Assembly (NCBI GenBank): GCA_038503075.1
Contig: JBCAML010000009.1
Coordinates: forward strand, 1,178,001 to 1,242,000
DNA length: 64,000 nucleotides
Reading direction: 5' to 3'
Source: Gyromitra esculenta
Taxonomy: Eukaryota > Ascomycota > Pezizomycetes > Pezizales > Discinaceae
Below the pieces are notes generated by a model. The model was not told where the DNA came from. It saw only the letters and a program-made list of their open reading frames with translations, and searched no databases. Positions 44,556-55,483 of the stretch are shown one piece after another. Position numbers and translations under genes: made by a program. How positions within the stretch are numbered: the stretch's first letter is position 1; every line of letters starts with the position of its first letter.

Positions 44556-46439
44556 ATGGGTACTCCAGCCGAACAGGCTCTTGAGCTGAAGAACAAAGGA
44601 AATGCAGCGATTGCACAGAAGAACTGGGCGGTATTTTATATCCACCCCATTTATCGGCCGTTTTGAGGGGAAATGCGACCAAATAAATACGTACTGATAT
44701 TAGTGAGAGAGGGTGCAGACAGCCGTCGAATTATACACCGCGGCCATAGAGCTTGACCCAACAGCCTTGTATTACTCTAATAGGGCCCATGTACGGTTCC
44801 GCGACCCCTCCTGGAATTTTGAATTAAATCTTAGACCAGGACAGGTTTTCTGATAAGATTTGGTGTATAGGCTCATATCAAAATGGAAACATACGGTCTC
44901 GCAATTCAAGATGCCACCAAGGCGATTGAGTTGGATCCAGGATACATCAAAGCATACTATCGCCGTGCCATTGGGTTAATGGCCATTGTTAAAAATAAGG
45001 AAGCTTTGAAAGATTTCAGGACCGTCTGTAGAAAAGGTGCACTTTTCTTGGGCAGTACCTAAAAAGCATGATTTTAGTGAAAGAGGCTAATGGTGGGGCC
45101 TAATTGGCCACGTGATTGTTTAGTGCCAGGCGACAAGGATGCTCGTCTGAAAATGCAAGAGTGCGAGAAGATTGTAAGGGAGGCACAGTTTCTAGAGGCA
45201 ATTGGACAAAATGAGCCGCAATCTGCTGCAGAAGGACTTAATTTGGACGTTATGGGTAGGTTTCGTTTAGACTCTGCAGCGCTGAGAAACTCAGTTCGAT
45301 ATGTGTGGCTGACATTAAGGCAGTTGTCGACCCTGGCTATGATGGTGTACGGCTGGAAAAAGAAATGACACTCGAGTTCATTGAAGATATGATCAAGCGA
45401 TTTAAGAACGGGAAGAAGATACATAAAAAATATGCCTACCAAATCGTTATGAAAGCAAAGGAGATCTTCTACGATGAACCGACAATGCCGGAAGTCACCA
45501 TAGTCGAAGGAAAGAAGTTGACCGTCTGTGGCGATACCCATGGTATTTTTCTCTTTCGTATGACAAAGTTTTTGTCATTGGTTTATTAGTTAATTTTGAA
45601 TAGGCCAGTACTTCGACCTTCTCGAAATTTTCAACCGCAACGGCTACCCGTCAGAAACCCACGCCTACCTTTTCAACGGAGATTTTGTTGACCGTGGATC
45701 CTGGTCTACCGAAATTGCATTTCTTCTCTTCTCGTATAAGTGGTTATATCCAAACAATTTCTTTATCAACCGGGGTAACCACGAGACAGACGATATGAAT
45801 CGGGTTTATGGGTTTGAAGGCGAATGTAAAGCAAAGTACAACGAAAGGCTTTTCAAGCTTTTCTCGGAGTCATTCAGTGCCTTACCACTTGCTACCCTCA
45901 TCGGAGCCAAATTCTTGGTGCTTCACGGAGGGTTGTTTTCCGATGACAAAATTAACCTGGATGATATCAGGAAGTTGGACAGGCATAAGAGAAAACAACC
46001 TGGGCAAGAGGGGTTGATGATGGAGATGCTCTGGACTGACCCACAAACGCTACCTGGCCGGGGACCTAGTAAGCGCGGTGTTGGCCTGCAGTTCGGTCCA
46101 GACATTACTAAGGCCTTTTGTGACCGCAACGGCTTAGAGGCTATCATCCGAAGTCATGAGGTTCGCATGGGAGGATACGAAGTTGAGCATGACGGACGTT
46201 GTATTACAGGTAGAAGAGCTCATTCAATTCACCTTCCAATAAGAACTAGCTTGAGTGCTGACATTGGACTACATTAAGTGTTCTCGGCACCAAACTACGT
46301 GGACACTTCTGGTAATAAGGGTGCCTACATTAATATTGGGCCCGATTACAAGCTCCAGCACAACGTCTTCGATGCCGTAGAGCATCCCCCTGTCAAGGCG
46401 ATGGCATATGCTCAAAGCCCGCTTATGTCGATGATGTAA
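44556..46439 (+). CDS. PPT1: serine/threonine protein phosphatase 5 (PP5) with TPR domain
   Basis: Spliced gene; ATG at 44556 (MGTPAEQALELKNKGN), TAA at 46437-46439; about 480 aa. Three TPR motifs fill the N-terminus: LKNKGNAAIAQKNWA, TAVELYTAAIELDPTALYYSNRA, and AHIKMETYGLAIQDATKAIELDPG followed by YIKAYYRRAIGLMAI. A linker (ARLKMQECEKIVREAQFLEAI) leads to the phosphatase. All PPP signature motifs are present: GDTHGQ (metal ligands), GDFVDRG, RGNHE, then HGG and the C-terminal VFSAPNYVDT. The end, PLMSMM, is the PP5-specific autoinhibitory tail. TPRs dock Hsp90, which relieves autoinhibition; substrates include kinases and chaperone clients. The intron joins restore the family sequence, including the split CITVFSAPNY. 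The Hsp20 gene lies next door, 850 bp downstream, though there is no direct evidence of co-regulation. Confidence 0.96.
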
Positions 46440-47284
46440 ACCGGAAAAACAGTATAAAAACACCAAATCCGAAAAACAAACCAGCGAGGGGAAAACTAGA
46501 GTTACATTGTTAATACAATCTTATAACGGGCGTTTTCTACGGTCATGGATGGGAATAACTTATTGGTTTCTGTTTGATGGTTTTTTTTTCCGAGCAGAGA
46601 AAGTATATGTACCTAACTATCATACTTCACTTTTTTATCTTCGATTCGATTTTTAGGGTTCTTGGAAGCGTGGGTATTGGATGAATGGTTACTTGCATCT
46701 ACCGTTTGGTTAGGGCACTGCTTTGCGTCTCATGTGTAAAAGTAGAAATTGGAGAATTTCTTCGGACATGAGTTTCATAGAATGCTAAGTATTCTTCTCG
46801 TATGAGCCCATTCTTCTCCGAACCTATGGGTGATGCTGCACCACTACCGGCCGAGTCATTTCAAAAACGCCAATCGAGCCGCCAAGATAAAGGGTTGGCG
46901 AAACGGTTTCAGCCTCATACGTCACCATGCTTCTGGTGGCTAACCGCTTACGAATCCTACGCGAGTTTCCCCGGATTACAGATCATTGGTCCCTAAATTT
47001 CTGGTGGTTTCTCGAAACCTCTATTATCTTCGAGATCCAACTACAAACCCGTGAATTATAATTCGGATCGTGGCAAATACCGTGTATTAAAATTCACCAA
47101 GCGCTTGGCTATAAAACACCCCATGATCCCCACAGTAGTCTGTTCATCATCCCTAAAAACAGAAACAGGCTTTCTCCACACATCACATATACACAAACGG
47201 AAATTTCTACTCCCCAACCTCTTACCAAACAAGACGGTTTACCCTACAAAAGATATTCTAAATCTTCAAACCCAAATAATAGAA
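46440..47284. promoter_or_regulatory. PPT1 3' side and Hsp20 promoter region
   Basis: 845 bp before the Hsp20 start. A pair of heat shock factor units in correct TTCnnGAA spacing lies at 47009-47016 (tTTCTCGAAa). Only two perfect units are seen, so the site is weak. An open frame continues upstream of the chosen Hsp20 start to 47051 but there begins with GTG. Confidence 0.35.
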
Positions 47285-48061
47285 ATGCCGATGTATGCTT
47301 CCTGCCCCCGTTCGCGCACTTCATGCCCACCAGTGGCCAAGGATTCATACACTACATCTCCGGATGTTGCCCTCTCACAACTCATGGCATTACTTGATCC
47401 TATAATTTATGGAAGCCATTATGCTCCCGCCCCAGCCGCTACTCCTCAAGCCCCGAAAGTAACAAGGCAACAGCCTTCCCGCCAGGGATTCACTCACAGG
47501 TTTGACGTTCACGAGACAGCAACCGAGTACCTTCTTATTGGAGAATTTCCGGGTCTAAGCGATAAGTCGAAACTAGATATACAATTTATAGACCACAAGA
47601 CCCTTTTGGTACGTGGAGCTTTAGAGCCTTTGCCAGTCATCAGCACACCCGAAGACACAAACGAGAAAGCGTCCAAGGAGGCCACTGCTCCCTCTAGTCC
47701 GAAATCGCAGAAGCCTACGGTTGAGGATACTATAGACGAATCGGACACAGCTTCCACAACTTCAGACGAATTCGAAGTCATCCTCACACCCTCACCCGAG
47801 AAGGCCGACTCTGTGAGATCGTCATCACCAGTCCCGGTTGAAGAGAAGAAGCCAGTAGTTGAGAGCAAGAAACCCGTCAATGAGGCTGAAAGGTCGAAAA
47901 TCTGGGTATCTGAGAGGACCTTTGGTCCGTTCCAGAGGAGGTTCTCATTCCCAGGTCTCATCGATATTGAGAATGTCAACGCTAGTTTAGAAAATGGTTT
48001 GCTGAGGATCGTGGTTCCGAAGAGGACGCAAACTGCTGCGAAGAAGATTGTGATTGGTTAA
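47285..48061 (+). CDS. small heat shock protein (Hsp20), split alpha-crystallin domain
   Basis: Intronless. I start at ATG 47285 (MPMYASCPRSRTS), giving 258 aa; an earlier in-frame ATG at 47123 would add 54 residues unlike the family. The N-terminal arm includes LMALLDPIIY. The alpha-crystallin domain is split: its first half at about 69-114 (FTHRFDVHETATEYLLIGEFPGL and LLVRGALE), its second half at about 208-246 (SERTFGPFQRRFSFPGL, then VNASLENGLLRIVVPK, the LENGLLRI core). Between lies an 85-95-residue acidic, Ser/Thr/Pro-rich insert. The ending KKIVIG is the usual IXI-like anchor. The split domain is typical of filamentous-fungal HSP30-class proteins, ATP-independent holdases in the cytosol. 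A possible heat shock element lies 270 bp upstream. Confidence 0.92.
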   Translation: MPMYASCPRSRTSCPPVAKDSYTTSPDVALSQLMALLDPIIYGSHYAPAPAATPQAPKVTRQQPSRQGFTHRFDVHETATEYLLIGEFPGLSDKSKLDIQFIDHKTLLVRGALEPLPVISTPEDTNEKASKEATAPSSPKSQKPTVEDTIDESDTASTTSDEFEVILTPSPEKADSVRSSSPVPVEEKKPVVESKKPVNEAERSKIWVSERTFGPFQRRFSFPGLIDIENVNASLENGLLRIVVPKRTQTAAKKIVIG

Positions 48062-48490
48062 GTCGTTAGTTTTTGAAATTTATGAGTTGGATAAGACTAT
48101 TTGTATTTGGCTATGGTAGGATTAGGGGGGGAATATTCTTTTAGCCTGTCTTTTGTTTTGCGAATTTCTCTTAATCTCGGTGTTTTCTTGGATGGAATAT
48201 TGGCGGATAGACGTTTTGTATTATGTAGGATTTCTTTAAACCACATATATGGTAGTTATTAATTAATGATGATTATACCCCCTTTTAAATGAATGGTTTA
48301 TTTTCCGTTTTGGAAGAATGGAACTTGCTCCAAAAATATGGTCATTCTGTGGGGACTTGTGTACGAGTCCCATCGGTGACCTCCTGAAGTGTGGGGAAAA
48401 AGGATAACTGCAGCAAAAGAACCTAGCCACATGTGTGGGCATTCCACCCTGTAAGATGGCTCGGCGGATGTACTACGGGGGTTGGGGAAA

Positions 48491-48694
48491 GTCTGATGAC
48501 AGGTGGCGGTGCAGCTCTTTTCCCAAGGTGCTCAGACTCGCTTGAATTTCATAGTTCTACTAACAACTAACTTTACCCAATGTTTAATACATAGAATTCA
48601 CCACCTCTTACCACTTTTATTAGGCCTCTCGAGGAGTTGTGGAGTGGGAAGAAGGACTGGCAGCTCTTACTTGCACCGCCACCTGTCATCAGAC
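48491..48694. mobile_element. MITE-like element A, 204 bp, perfect 23-bp inverted arms
   Basis: The arms at 48491-48513 and 48672-48694 are exact inverted complements (start GTCTGATGACAGGTGGCGG). Similarity continues a few bases outward (GGGG). The interior has no ORF of note. Confidence 0.8.
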
Positions 48695-48710
48695 TACCCC
48701 TACACTCGTA

Positions 48711-48849
48711 GTACTCGTGCTCTAGCATGAGTACCTAAAAATGCCTTTTGGTGGCAACGTTTTTTAATTCGTCCCGCAGCAGCACTTCAAAATTTGGTTG
48801 GCCAAACTCTTACCCTTGTTTTCAGGTACTTGTGCTAGAGCACAAGTAC
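48711..48849. mobile_element. MITE-like element B, palindromic termini, 139 bp
   Basis: Each end is itself a near-perfect 24-bp palindrome: 48711-48734 (GTACTCGTGCT/AGCATGAGTAC arms) and 48826-48849 (GTACTTGTGCT/AGCACAAGTAC arms). The two ends plus their inner flanks (ACCTaAAAA and its complement) are also inverted copies of one another, about 27 of 31 positions. The result is nested palindromes. Confidence 0.7.
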
Positions 48850-48860
48850 AGGCACCTCCG

Positions 48861-48995
48861 GCCTGATGGCAAGAACTGGTCAGTTGGCGGATAAGGGGCT
48901 GGCTGGCCCAATACACAGACAGAGGTTTAGGGGTTTCGTGCTCGTTGTTCCCAAGTTTTCCCCATATCCGCCAACTGACCAGTTCTGCCATCAGG
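48861..48995. mobile_element. MITE-like element C, 135 bp, 33-36-bp arms
   Basis: Left arm 48861-48896 and right arm 48963-48995 are inverted complements with one inserted A (GCCTGATGGCAGAACTGG core followed by TCAGTTGGCGGATA). No coding capacity. A degraded relative is found at 33743-33803. Confidence 0.8.
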
Positions 48996-49963
48996 CCAGG
49001 GACATCTGTAGCTGCACTGAACATTTGGCCACTGCTTCTATGGCTAAAATCCCCTGTGTGCTAATGAGATTCCATAACCTACACGTAAGCCTACATGTAG
49101 TTCGAGTCAGTCATGCGCCATCACTCGCGTCTTTCGACGTCACCCACCGCTTTATTATTTATTTACTATTTCATTCGGCACACTCAAACCCACCACTTTA
49201 TCTAGGTACTTCAACTATACAGTTTTCCAGAGTACGTGTAGTTTTAGCGATTGTGGGTAAATAATACATATAGTAACACGCAAACTACAGTCAGTTCCAA
49301 CCGCTTCTCTTTAGGGGACCATGATTAAGAAGTATCACCAAGATAAAAGTTAGTATTCGCGGGTGATCAACTATAGCGGGCCGAGCAATCAGCCTCTGGC
49401 CATTCTATACGCCCCCACAATATATCAATATTATTGTTTAATATAGGAACAGCATGACTCAAGTTGAAATATGAACTAGCTAAGGTTGGACGTTGAGAAA
49501 TCTTGATACCTGCAATTGATACTTATCATCAACCTTGCGTTAACAGCAACGAAACCGGAACAAGGAGGTTTCAGTGACGGTGGAATATTACAGAATCCCT
49601 GTAAACCTACTTTAGTACGAAGGAAAGCTGATAGCCATAGAATCAGCCAGATGAGAGCATTGTATTGAGGGTCAATAGGATTACCCTAGGCCATTGATCT
49701 CGACGTTGTACAGCGAGATGCAGGGGCAATTCTTGGCATGGGGAGACCGGTTCACAACAACCGAGCAGCCAGGACGCGATATTGAGCGCATGGACAGCTC
49801 CTCTGCTCCATCGTTGTTGGCTATTGACGTCTGCGCCATGCAATGAGAGCCGCCCCCGCTCCCGCATTTGCATATAAAATTTATTTTCGCATATGATTCC
49901 TCTTTCACATCCTCCCCCATTAAAAATCACATCTCCCAGCTCAACACCAGTCCAAACGCGTCC

Positions 49964-52900
49964 ATGGAAGTTCCTCAGTACAATCGTCGGCGCCCAGCTG
50001 CCACCTACGGGAAGTCAGTTAAGAAGCGATATTCGGACTTTGGTGATATTTTCTCCCCCGGCACAGGCTCGCCGAAACCAAGAGAAGGGCTGCTCGATGA
50101 TCAACAAGTGACTTCAACGGGAGCTACAAAAATGATACGGACGTCATCGCCAACAACAACCCTGATCACAGCTGCTGCAAAGACGGCCAAAGCGCAGAGG
50201 AATCAAGAAAAGGAGAATCAAACAATCGTTCTCCCCTCTTCGACAAATAACGGCAAGACAAACCTGCTGGTCAAACCCGCTGAGAAAAAGGCCCAAGCAA
50301 CGCTCAAGGGCAGGAACAAACGACCTAGTCCTGTTTCTGCTGTGACTGGCCCTCCAAAGCACCATAAAATCTTCGACTTTGAACTGAGTGATGACGATAC
50401 TGTTCAACCTCAAAAACCTACATGGAACCCTAGAAGCAACGACGAATTCGGCGTCCCCTCTAGCGACGAAGAAGACATTATTGCCGTACAAAAGAAGGCA
50501 TTACCACGACAGTTATCTAAGGCTTCTAAGGCCTCTACTAGTATGAGGAAGTTTGCGAAGGAAGTTAAACCGGGGGTGACCGATTCATCTGCTCGGGATA
50601 GCAAACTTATTCGAAAAGGCTCTCTGCCGGAGAAGCAAGAGAAGCAAATATCTAATAGTAAAAATAGCACAGCAACCTCAAAATCCCAGGGACCCTCCTC
50701 TTCCTCAAAAGCTCTAAAGACTTCCGATGTCCTAAAAGCAGCTCCCAAAATTTTCAAAGTCACTAAAACTCTTAATACAGCACCCCCGATATCGGAACAA
50801 ATGACTATTAACACTAGTGTTACCTCGTTCGCCGCTGAGATTGTCAAACCAGATCCACAGCAGCCTCGTGTTACCCGCTCCCAATCCAGGCAGCTATCAG
50901 TTGAACCGGAGATCATGCAGGAGCAGCAGCCTGATCAACCAATTCGTTTTACTAAGTCGGCTCAGATGAAACCCTCAATCAGCTCCAGCAATGGGTCCGC
51001 TATGCCACACAAAACCGCTACCACCAAACGTACGAGGAGAGTTGTATCTGTCCCTCTACCAGTGATTTCAGATGAATCTCCTCATCCCCTAATTCCATCG
51101 AATCAGCAGTCATCTCTAGAAGCTCGTCGAAATTCGATCCCTTATTCACCCAGCATCTCTTTGCAGACCGGTGAGCTATCGAACAAGGATAAGCAGTTGG
51201 GGGCGGCTCTCAAGGGATCCGAGAAGGTTAGGGGAAGCTTTCCGAGGATTTCGGAAATTTATCAAAATGGAATGGAAGAGTCGGCCCCTCGCCGGAGGAG
51301 ACTGATTGATAGGCTTGGAACTGCAGCAATTCAGCTGGATTTGATGGGCCCATCATCATCAGATAGTGATGATTATGACGAGGAAGAGTATTCTCAACCC
51401 CAGCAGCCTATTTTCGGTTCACAAGTAGTGGATATTGTTATGAATGGACAGTCCCAGGAGTTTGTCACCGAACCTCTTGTAAAACCAACCTATAGTAATG
51501 GACGAATCGGGCCAAAATTTACTTACGCACGACAACGAACGTTCCGGGCAGAAGACATTGACGAGAATACACTTTTCAATACACCACTTATTATGGCGCA
51601 AGAACAGCGCAACACTGGTTTAGAGGAGGACGAGGAGTTTGACGGTGATACTGGGTCGAAAATGATGAAGACTATTCATGAACTGCGTGAAGCCGGAGTG
51701 AACAATCGTTTCCTAGACGATATCGAGGAGCTGTTCGGTGATATCGAGGGTGATACTCCTCTCGGTAGACGAAGATCTGGGTAAGTTGACACCCTTAGGT
51801 TTAGTTCTATCACTCTTACTAACTAGGCTAGCAGTTATCTTGAGTTGGCTTCGAAAATGCGTGATAAAGCCTTCATCGGGAAGTTCCGTGCGAACAACTG
51901 TAATGAACGTCTATTTACCAATTTAAGCAAGCAGACAGATGAGGTAAGGTGCTGCTTTATACGTCTTGGGCACAATATATGTCTAACGGCGATTTTGGGG
52001 TCGATAGATCATTTGCTTCAGTTTATCTTTCATCCTTTGTTGCCTGTTGCTTGAGGATACCACCGTGCAGACCGTTTCCCAGGTCCGCAACAACGGCTCG
52101 TTTTTGATGCTAGTTCGCATGCTCGATTTTGAGAAGGATATATATGTGACTGCCAAAGACCGGAAAACGAATATGTCAAAAATTTCGCAGGGATTTGTCC
52201 AAGAATTGCGCGCGAAGGTTGAAAAATCGCCCGCTTTCGCCGAGAAGAAACCAAAAGTTTTCTCGCCACGGATAATAGCCTTGAAAGTACTAGAGGAATC
52301 TGTAAGGAAACTTCGGGAGGCTGGTGTTGGTGATGACTTTCTACCTGCTGGGAGTTTGAAAAAACTAGTGCAGATCATGAAACCATTTTCGAAGGATATT
52401 GCGAAGGCCTCAGACACTTTGCCTCTGGAGTTTACCGTTTCTATCCTTGAGTCTTATACTCTTGGGAGCCGGACCTCACTGGAACTACGTTTTTCTGAAG
52501 TTGAGCTTAAGGTTGTGGCGGAACTTCTCCCAGCTGTAGTTAAGACGGAAAAGAAGGATATGCATGATATTCTACTGCTTATCTTGCGATTTGATATCAA
52601 CCTTACCAACAACTCCTCATTAATTTGCGATATGTTTGCCGATTTGACTTCTCAGTCTCCTCTCGTTCCGACTTTGGTGTATATGATCCGTGATAAGTTT
52701 AGTGACTTGGCGGGGTTGACGCTCGATATGACGGAACGTCTGATCCAGTTAGATCTTTTAGTACTCAGTTTGGGTCTTTTGATCAACTTTGCGGAGTTAA
52801 GCGATAAGGCTAGATATGTAGTAGTAGGCAGAGGTAGGTTTTATAACCCACTTAATGGATTGAAGTTTTATTGCTGATGTCTAGATTAGAAATGATACTT

Positions 52901-53283
52901 CTTGATATGCTTCTTCACATATTCCTTGAACGACTTGAGCGGATAGCAGAGGTATGTTATCTATTACTCTCATTCATTGGATATTTTGGTGTAGCTAATT
53001 CCTTCTTGTTTACGCACAGGCCGATTCAGTTGAAGAGTCACATACCAACGTTGCATTCGGATATTTATCCATCCTTCTGGGTAACCTGTGCCAGAACACT
53101 AGTATCCAAGAGAAGATACGATCAAGAATGCCAAAAGCTACGCTCATTCCTCTCATCGATTCTCTTGAAGAGTTCATTGCGCATCACAAAAAGGTAGACG
53201 ACCAATACGAAGGTTATGGTGAAGGGCCGAACGCTGTATTCACCGAACGTTTAGAGCAAGTCGTTAAAAAATTAAAAGGCTAG
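49964..53283 (+). CDS. WPL1: WAPL cohesin-release factor (Wings apart-like)
   Basis: Spliced gene; ATG at 49964 (MEVPQYNRRRPAATYGK), TAG at 53281-53283. Exon 1 is about 1.8 kb and encodes a disordered, Ser/Lys-rich N-terminus (RRPAATYGKSVKKRYSDFGDIFS...), typical of fungal WAPL. The conserved WAPL domain begins near IHELREAGVNNRFLDDIEEL and continues through ASKMRDKAFIGKFRANNCNE, LLLEDTTVQTVSQVRNNGSF and FLMLVRMLDFEKDIY. It carries on through DFLPAGSLKKLVQIMKPF, VVAELLPAVVK and LGLLINFAELSDKAR, and ends in GYLSILLGNLCQN and PLIDSLEEFIAHHKKVD. WAPL with Pds5 opens the cohesin ring in the nucleus. The upstream in-frame codons to 49868 lack an ATG. Intron donors: 51781 (gtaagt), about 51942 (gtaagg), 52832 (gtaggt) and 52952 (gtatgt). 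Confidence 0.9.
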
Positions 53284-54579
53284 CGGATTGATGGAGGCTC
53301 GGTGAAGCTTGTTTGCTTGTACAATAGAAAAACCATGTGCTCTTATTTTTTTATCTAATTTTTTACTTAGTTTCCCGCTGCTAGCTTGCTTGGGGCTATG
53401 TCTTTTACGAATGTATCATTAACACTTAGGTTTCTGAAATGGATTGTTTGGGAAGGGTACTTGTTTAGATAGGGCGATTGGAATCATGACGAGTTGCGGG
53501 AAGTATATTTACTATCCATAAGCACTCAAAAACACTTATTCCGCGGAGCTGGATTCGTGGAATGTGGAGATATTTGCAAAGCACGGGTTATTTTAAGTGT
53601 AGAACTTTAGAGAAGACAGCTTACGTATATACATGTATGCATGCCCTGAATGCGACTTGAATCCTGGAGAATTGAAGCTGGGGTCGTGTGCAAGTGCAAG
53701 TACATACTTGAGTTTACCCGTCCAGTCTTCTCGACGTGTTCTTTGCATCCATATCGCCTGCCATGCATAGATGTAGGCAGGTAATGCTAGCGAGAGAAAC
53801 ATGTGCTTCCCACCGCGGAACGAAAGCCAAGTGTGTGGAGGAGGGCAGGTCGAGTAGTGAGAAGCTGCCGACTGTGCTTTTCGCTTTCCCCACCAGTTGA
53901 GAGGAGTTTAGCCGCATGTAGCCACCACCACCACATACATGCACCTCATGGAGGATGTTGGGTTCTCCAAACGAAATGCAGGAAAGCTGCGCTACAGAGT
54001 GAGTGCTAGAGTAGACATGCGATAATCGGGTTCGCCGTCGCCGCCGCTCAGGATCCGTCTCCGCTACCCCCCCAACCATTACCCGTTTTCTCCAGATTTC
54101 TCCACCGCATCTCAGTTGAGGCTTGCTTTGGGCGATTTCTGTTTGGCTGTGGAGTGCTCTTTACCCCCCTCTCCGGTGTGCAATACCTCGTCCACTTGAC
54201 TAGTGTCTGATCTTCGTTCCACCTATCTATTTTTTTCCCGGATAGAAGAAGGCCCAGACTTTTTTTGATTTCCTGCCTGTTTTTTAGTCACGCCTTGTCC
54301 CCTTCTCGCTCTGCCCCTAGTACGTAAGAAGCAGGCAGCGAGTATTTAGTGTAGCAGAGAGTCGCCGACTGAACTCAACTGCGACTGCACCCGCGACGTA
54401 GTTTCGACGTGATCTATTCAACAACGAAAGCCGCGTCTCACTACTTCAACACCAACACAACAACCAGAGTCCCCTCAATAATCACATCTCCTCACTCACC
54501 CTTCTCATATCGCTCCACCTAGCTCCATCTCCTCCTCCTCCTCCTCCTCCTATACTCTCCCCTCTTGAAATATCCAGAT
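53284..54579. other. WAPL 3' side and Rheb promoter/leader
   Basis: 1.3 kb without a supported gene. The last 200 bp before the Rheb start are pyrimidine-rich with a CTC trinucleotide run (54528-54550), in a likely long 5' leader. TACATGTA occurs at 53630. Confidence 0.5.
54528..54550. repeat. (CTC)n run in Rheb leader
   Basis: About seven perfect CTC triplets ending 29 bp before the Rheb start codon, within pyrimidine-rich 5' leader sequence. Confidence 0.8.
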
Positions 54580-55483
54580 ATGGCTCCTCCTCATCCCAAA
54601 CAGCGCAAAATCGCTATCGTGGGCAGCAGAGCCGTTGGTACGTTCTGACATTTCCGTTCATCTCTTTCCACGTGCTCCCCTTGCTATCCCCCCACCCCAG
54701 CGATAGTGAACTGCAGTTAACCCCTTTACCTAACCACAGGAAAGTCTTCTCTCACGGTGCAGTTCGTAGAGAATCACTTTGTAGAATCCTACTACCCTAC
54801 TATTGAAAACACTTTCTCGAGAGTGATCAAATACAAAGGCCAAGAATATGCTACCGAGATCATCGACACAGCTGGACAAGTATGAGGCCTGTGCACTGTT
54901 TTATTATTACCACGATCTTAGCTCCTATAACCGATTCCATTTATTGCCGTCACTCAACTTCTGCTTCGAGCCAAGATGCTGATCCTCCTATAGGACGAGT
55001 ATAGTATTCTTAACTCGAGACATTCCATTGGGATTCATGGCTACATGCTAGTTTACTCCGTCGCTTCGCAGCAGTCGTTTGAGATGGTTAAGATCATTCG
55101 CGACAAAGTTCTCACACATTTGGTACGCTCCGCTATTCAGCTTCCCATTCCATGTCAAACCATCCGATCGTATCTTATCCCATCGTATCCCGTCTCATCG
55201 TCCGAAACCAGGAATTGGTGGGCTAATCTTACTCGTTACCACACAGGGCGCTGATTGGGTCCCCATCGTTGTTGTCGGAAACAAATCGGATCTTCATATC
55301 CAAAGACAAGTCACTGCTGAGGAAGGCAAGGCCCTGACGCAGGAGTGGAATTGTGCGTGGACTGAAGCGTCGGCCCGTCACAATGAGAACGTGGCGAAAG
55401 CGTTCGAGTTGATGATTGATCAAGTCGAGAAAGCACAGAACCCTGCTGCACCTGCTGGCGGTGGTAAGTGCGTCTTAATGTAA
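54580..55483 (+). CDS. RHB1: Rheb-type small GTPase
   Basis: Spliced gene of about 185 aa; ATG at 54580 (MAPPHPKQRKIAIVG), TAA at 55481-55483. The P-loop reads GSRAVGKSSLTVQFV, with the Arg at the position of Ras Gly12 that marks Rheb. Effector block: FVESYYPTIENTF. G3: [30 protein letters not shown]. G4 is VGNKSDL, G5 is EASAR. The tail is Gly/Ala-rich and ends CVLM, a farnesylation CaaX box. Introns lie after VGSRAV (donor gtacgt near 54639), after AGQ (gtatga, about 54880) and after THL (about 55122). Rheb is the GTPase that activates TOR complex 1 and is switched off by TSC1/TSC2. All nucleotide-binding residues are intact, so it is probably functional. Confidence 0.95.

Larger units (their letters stand above)
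48062..49963. other. spacer crowded with inverted-repeat elements
   Basis: 1.9 kb between Hsp20 and WAPL, with three adjacent inverted-repeat elements (48491-48694, 48711-48849, 48861-48995). No coding function is visible. A TACATGTA site lies at 49092. The WAPL leader starts somewhere near 49800-49960. Confidence 0.5.

Noticed and set aside
46752..46800. Scattered GAA/TTC words upstream of Hsp20 as a heat shock element
   Set aside because: The spacing between units is 1 or 3 nt instead of 2, so it is not a proper element. Only the pair at 47009-47016 was kept, at low confidence.
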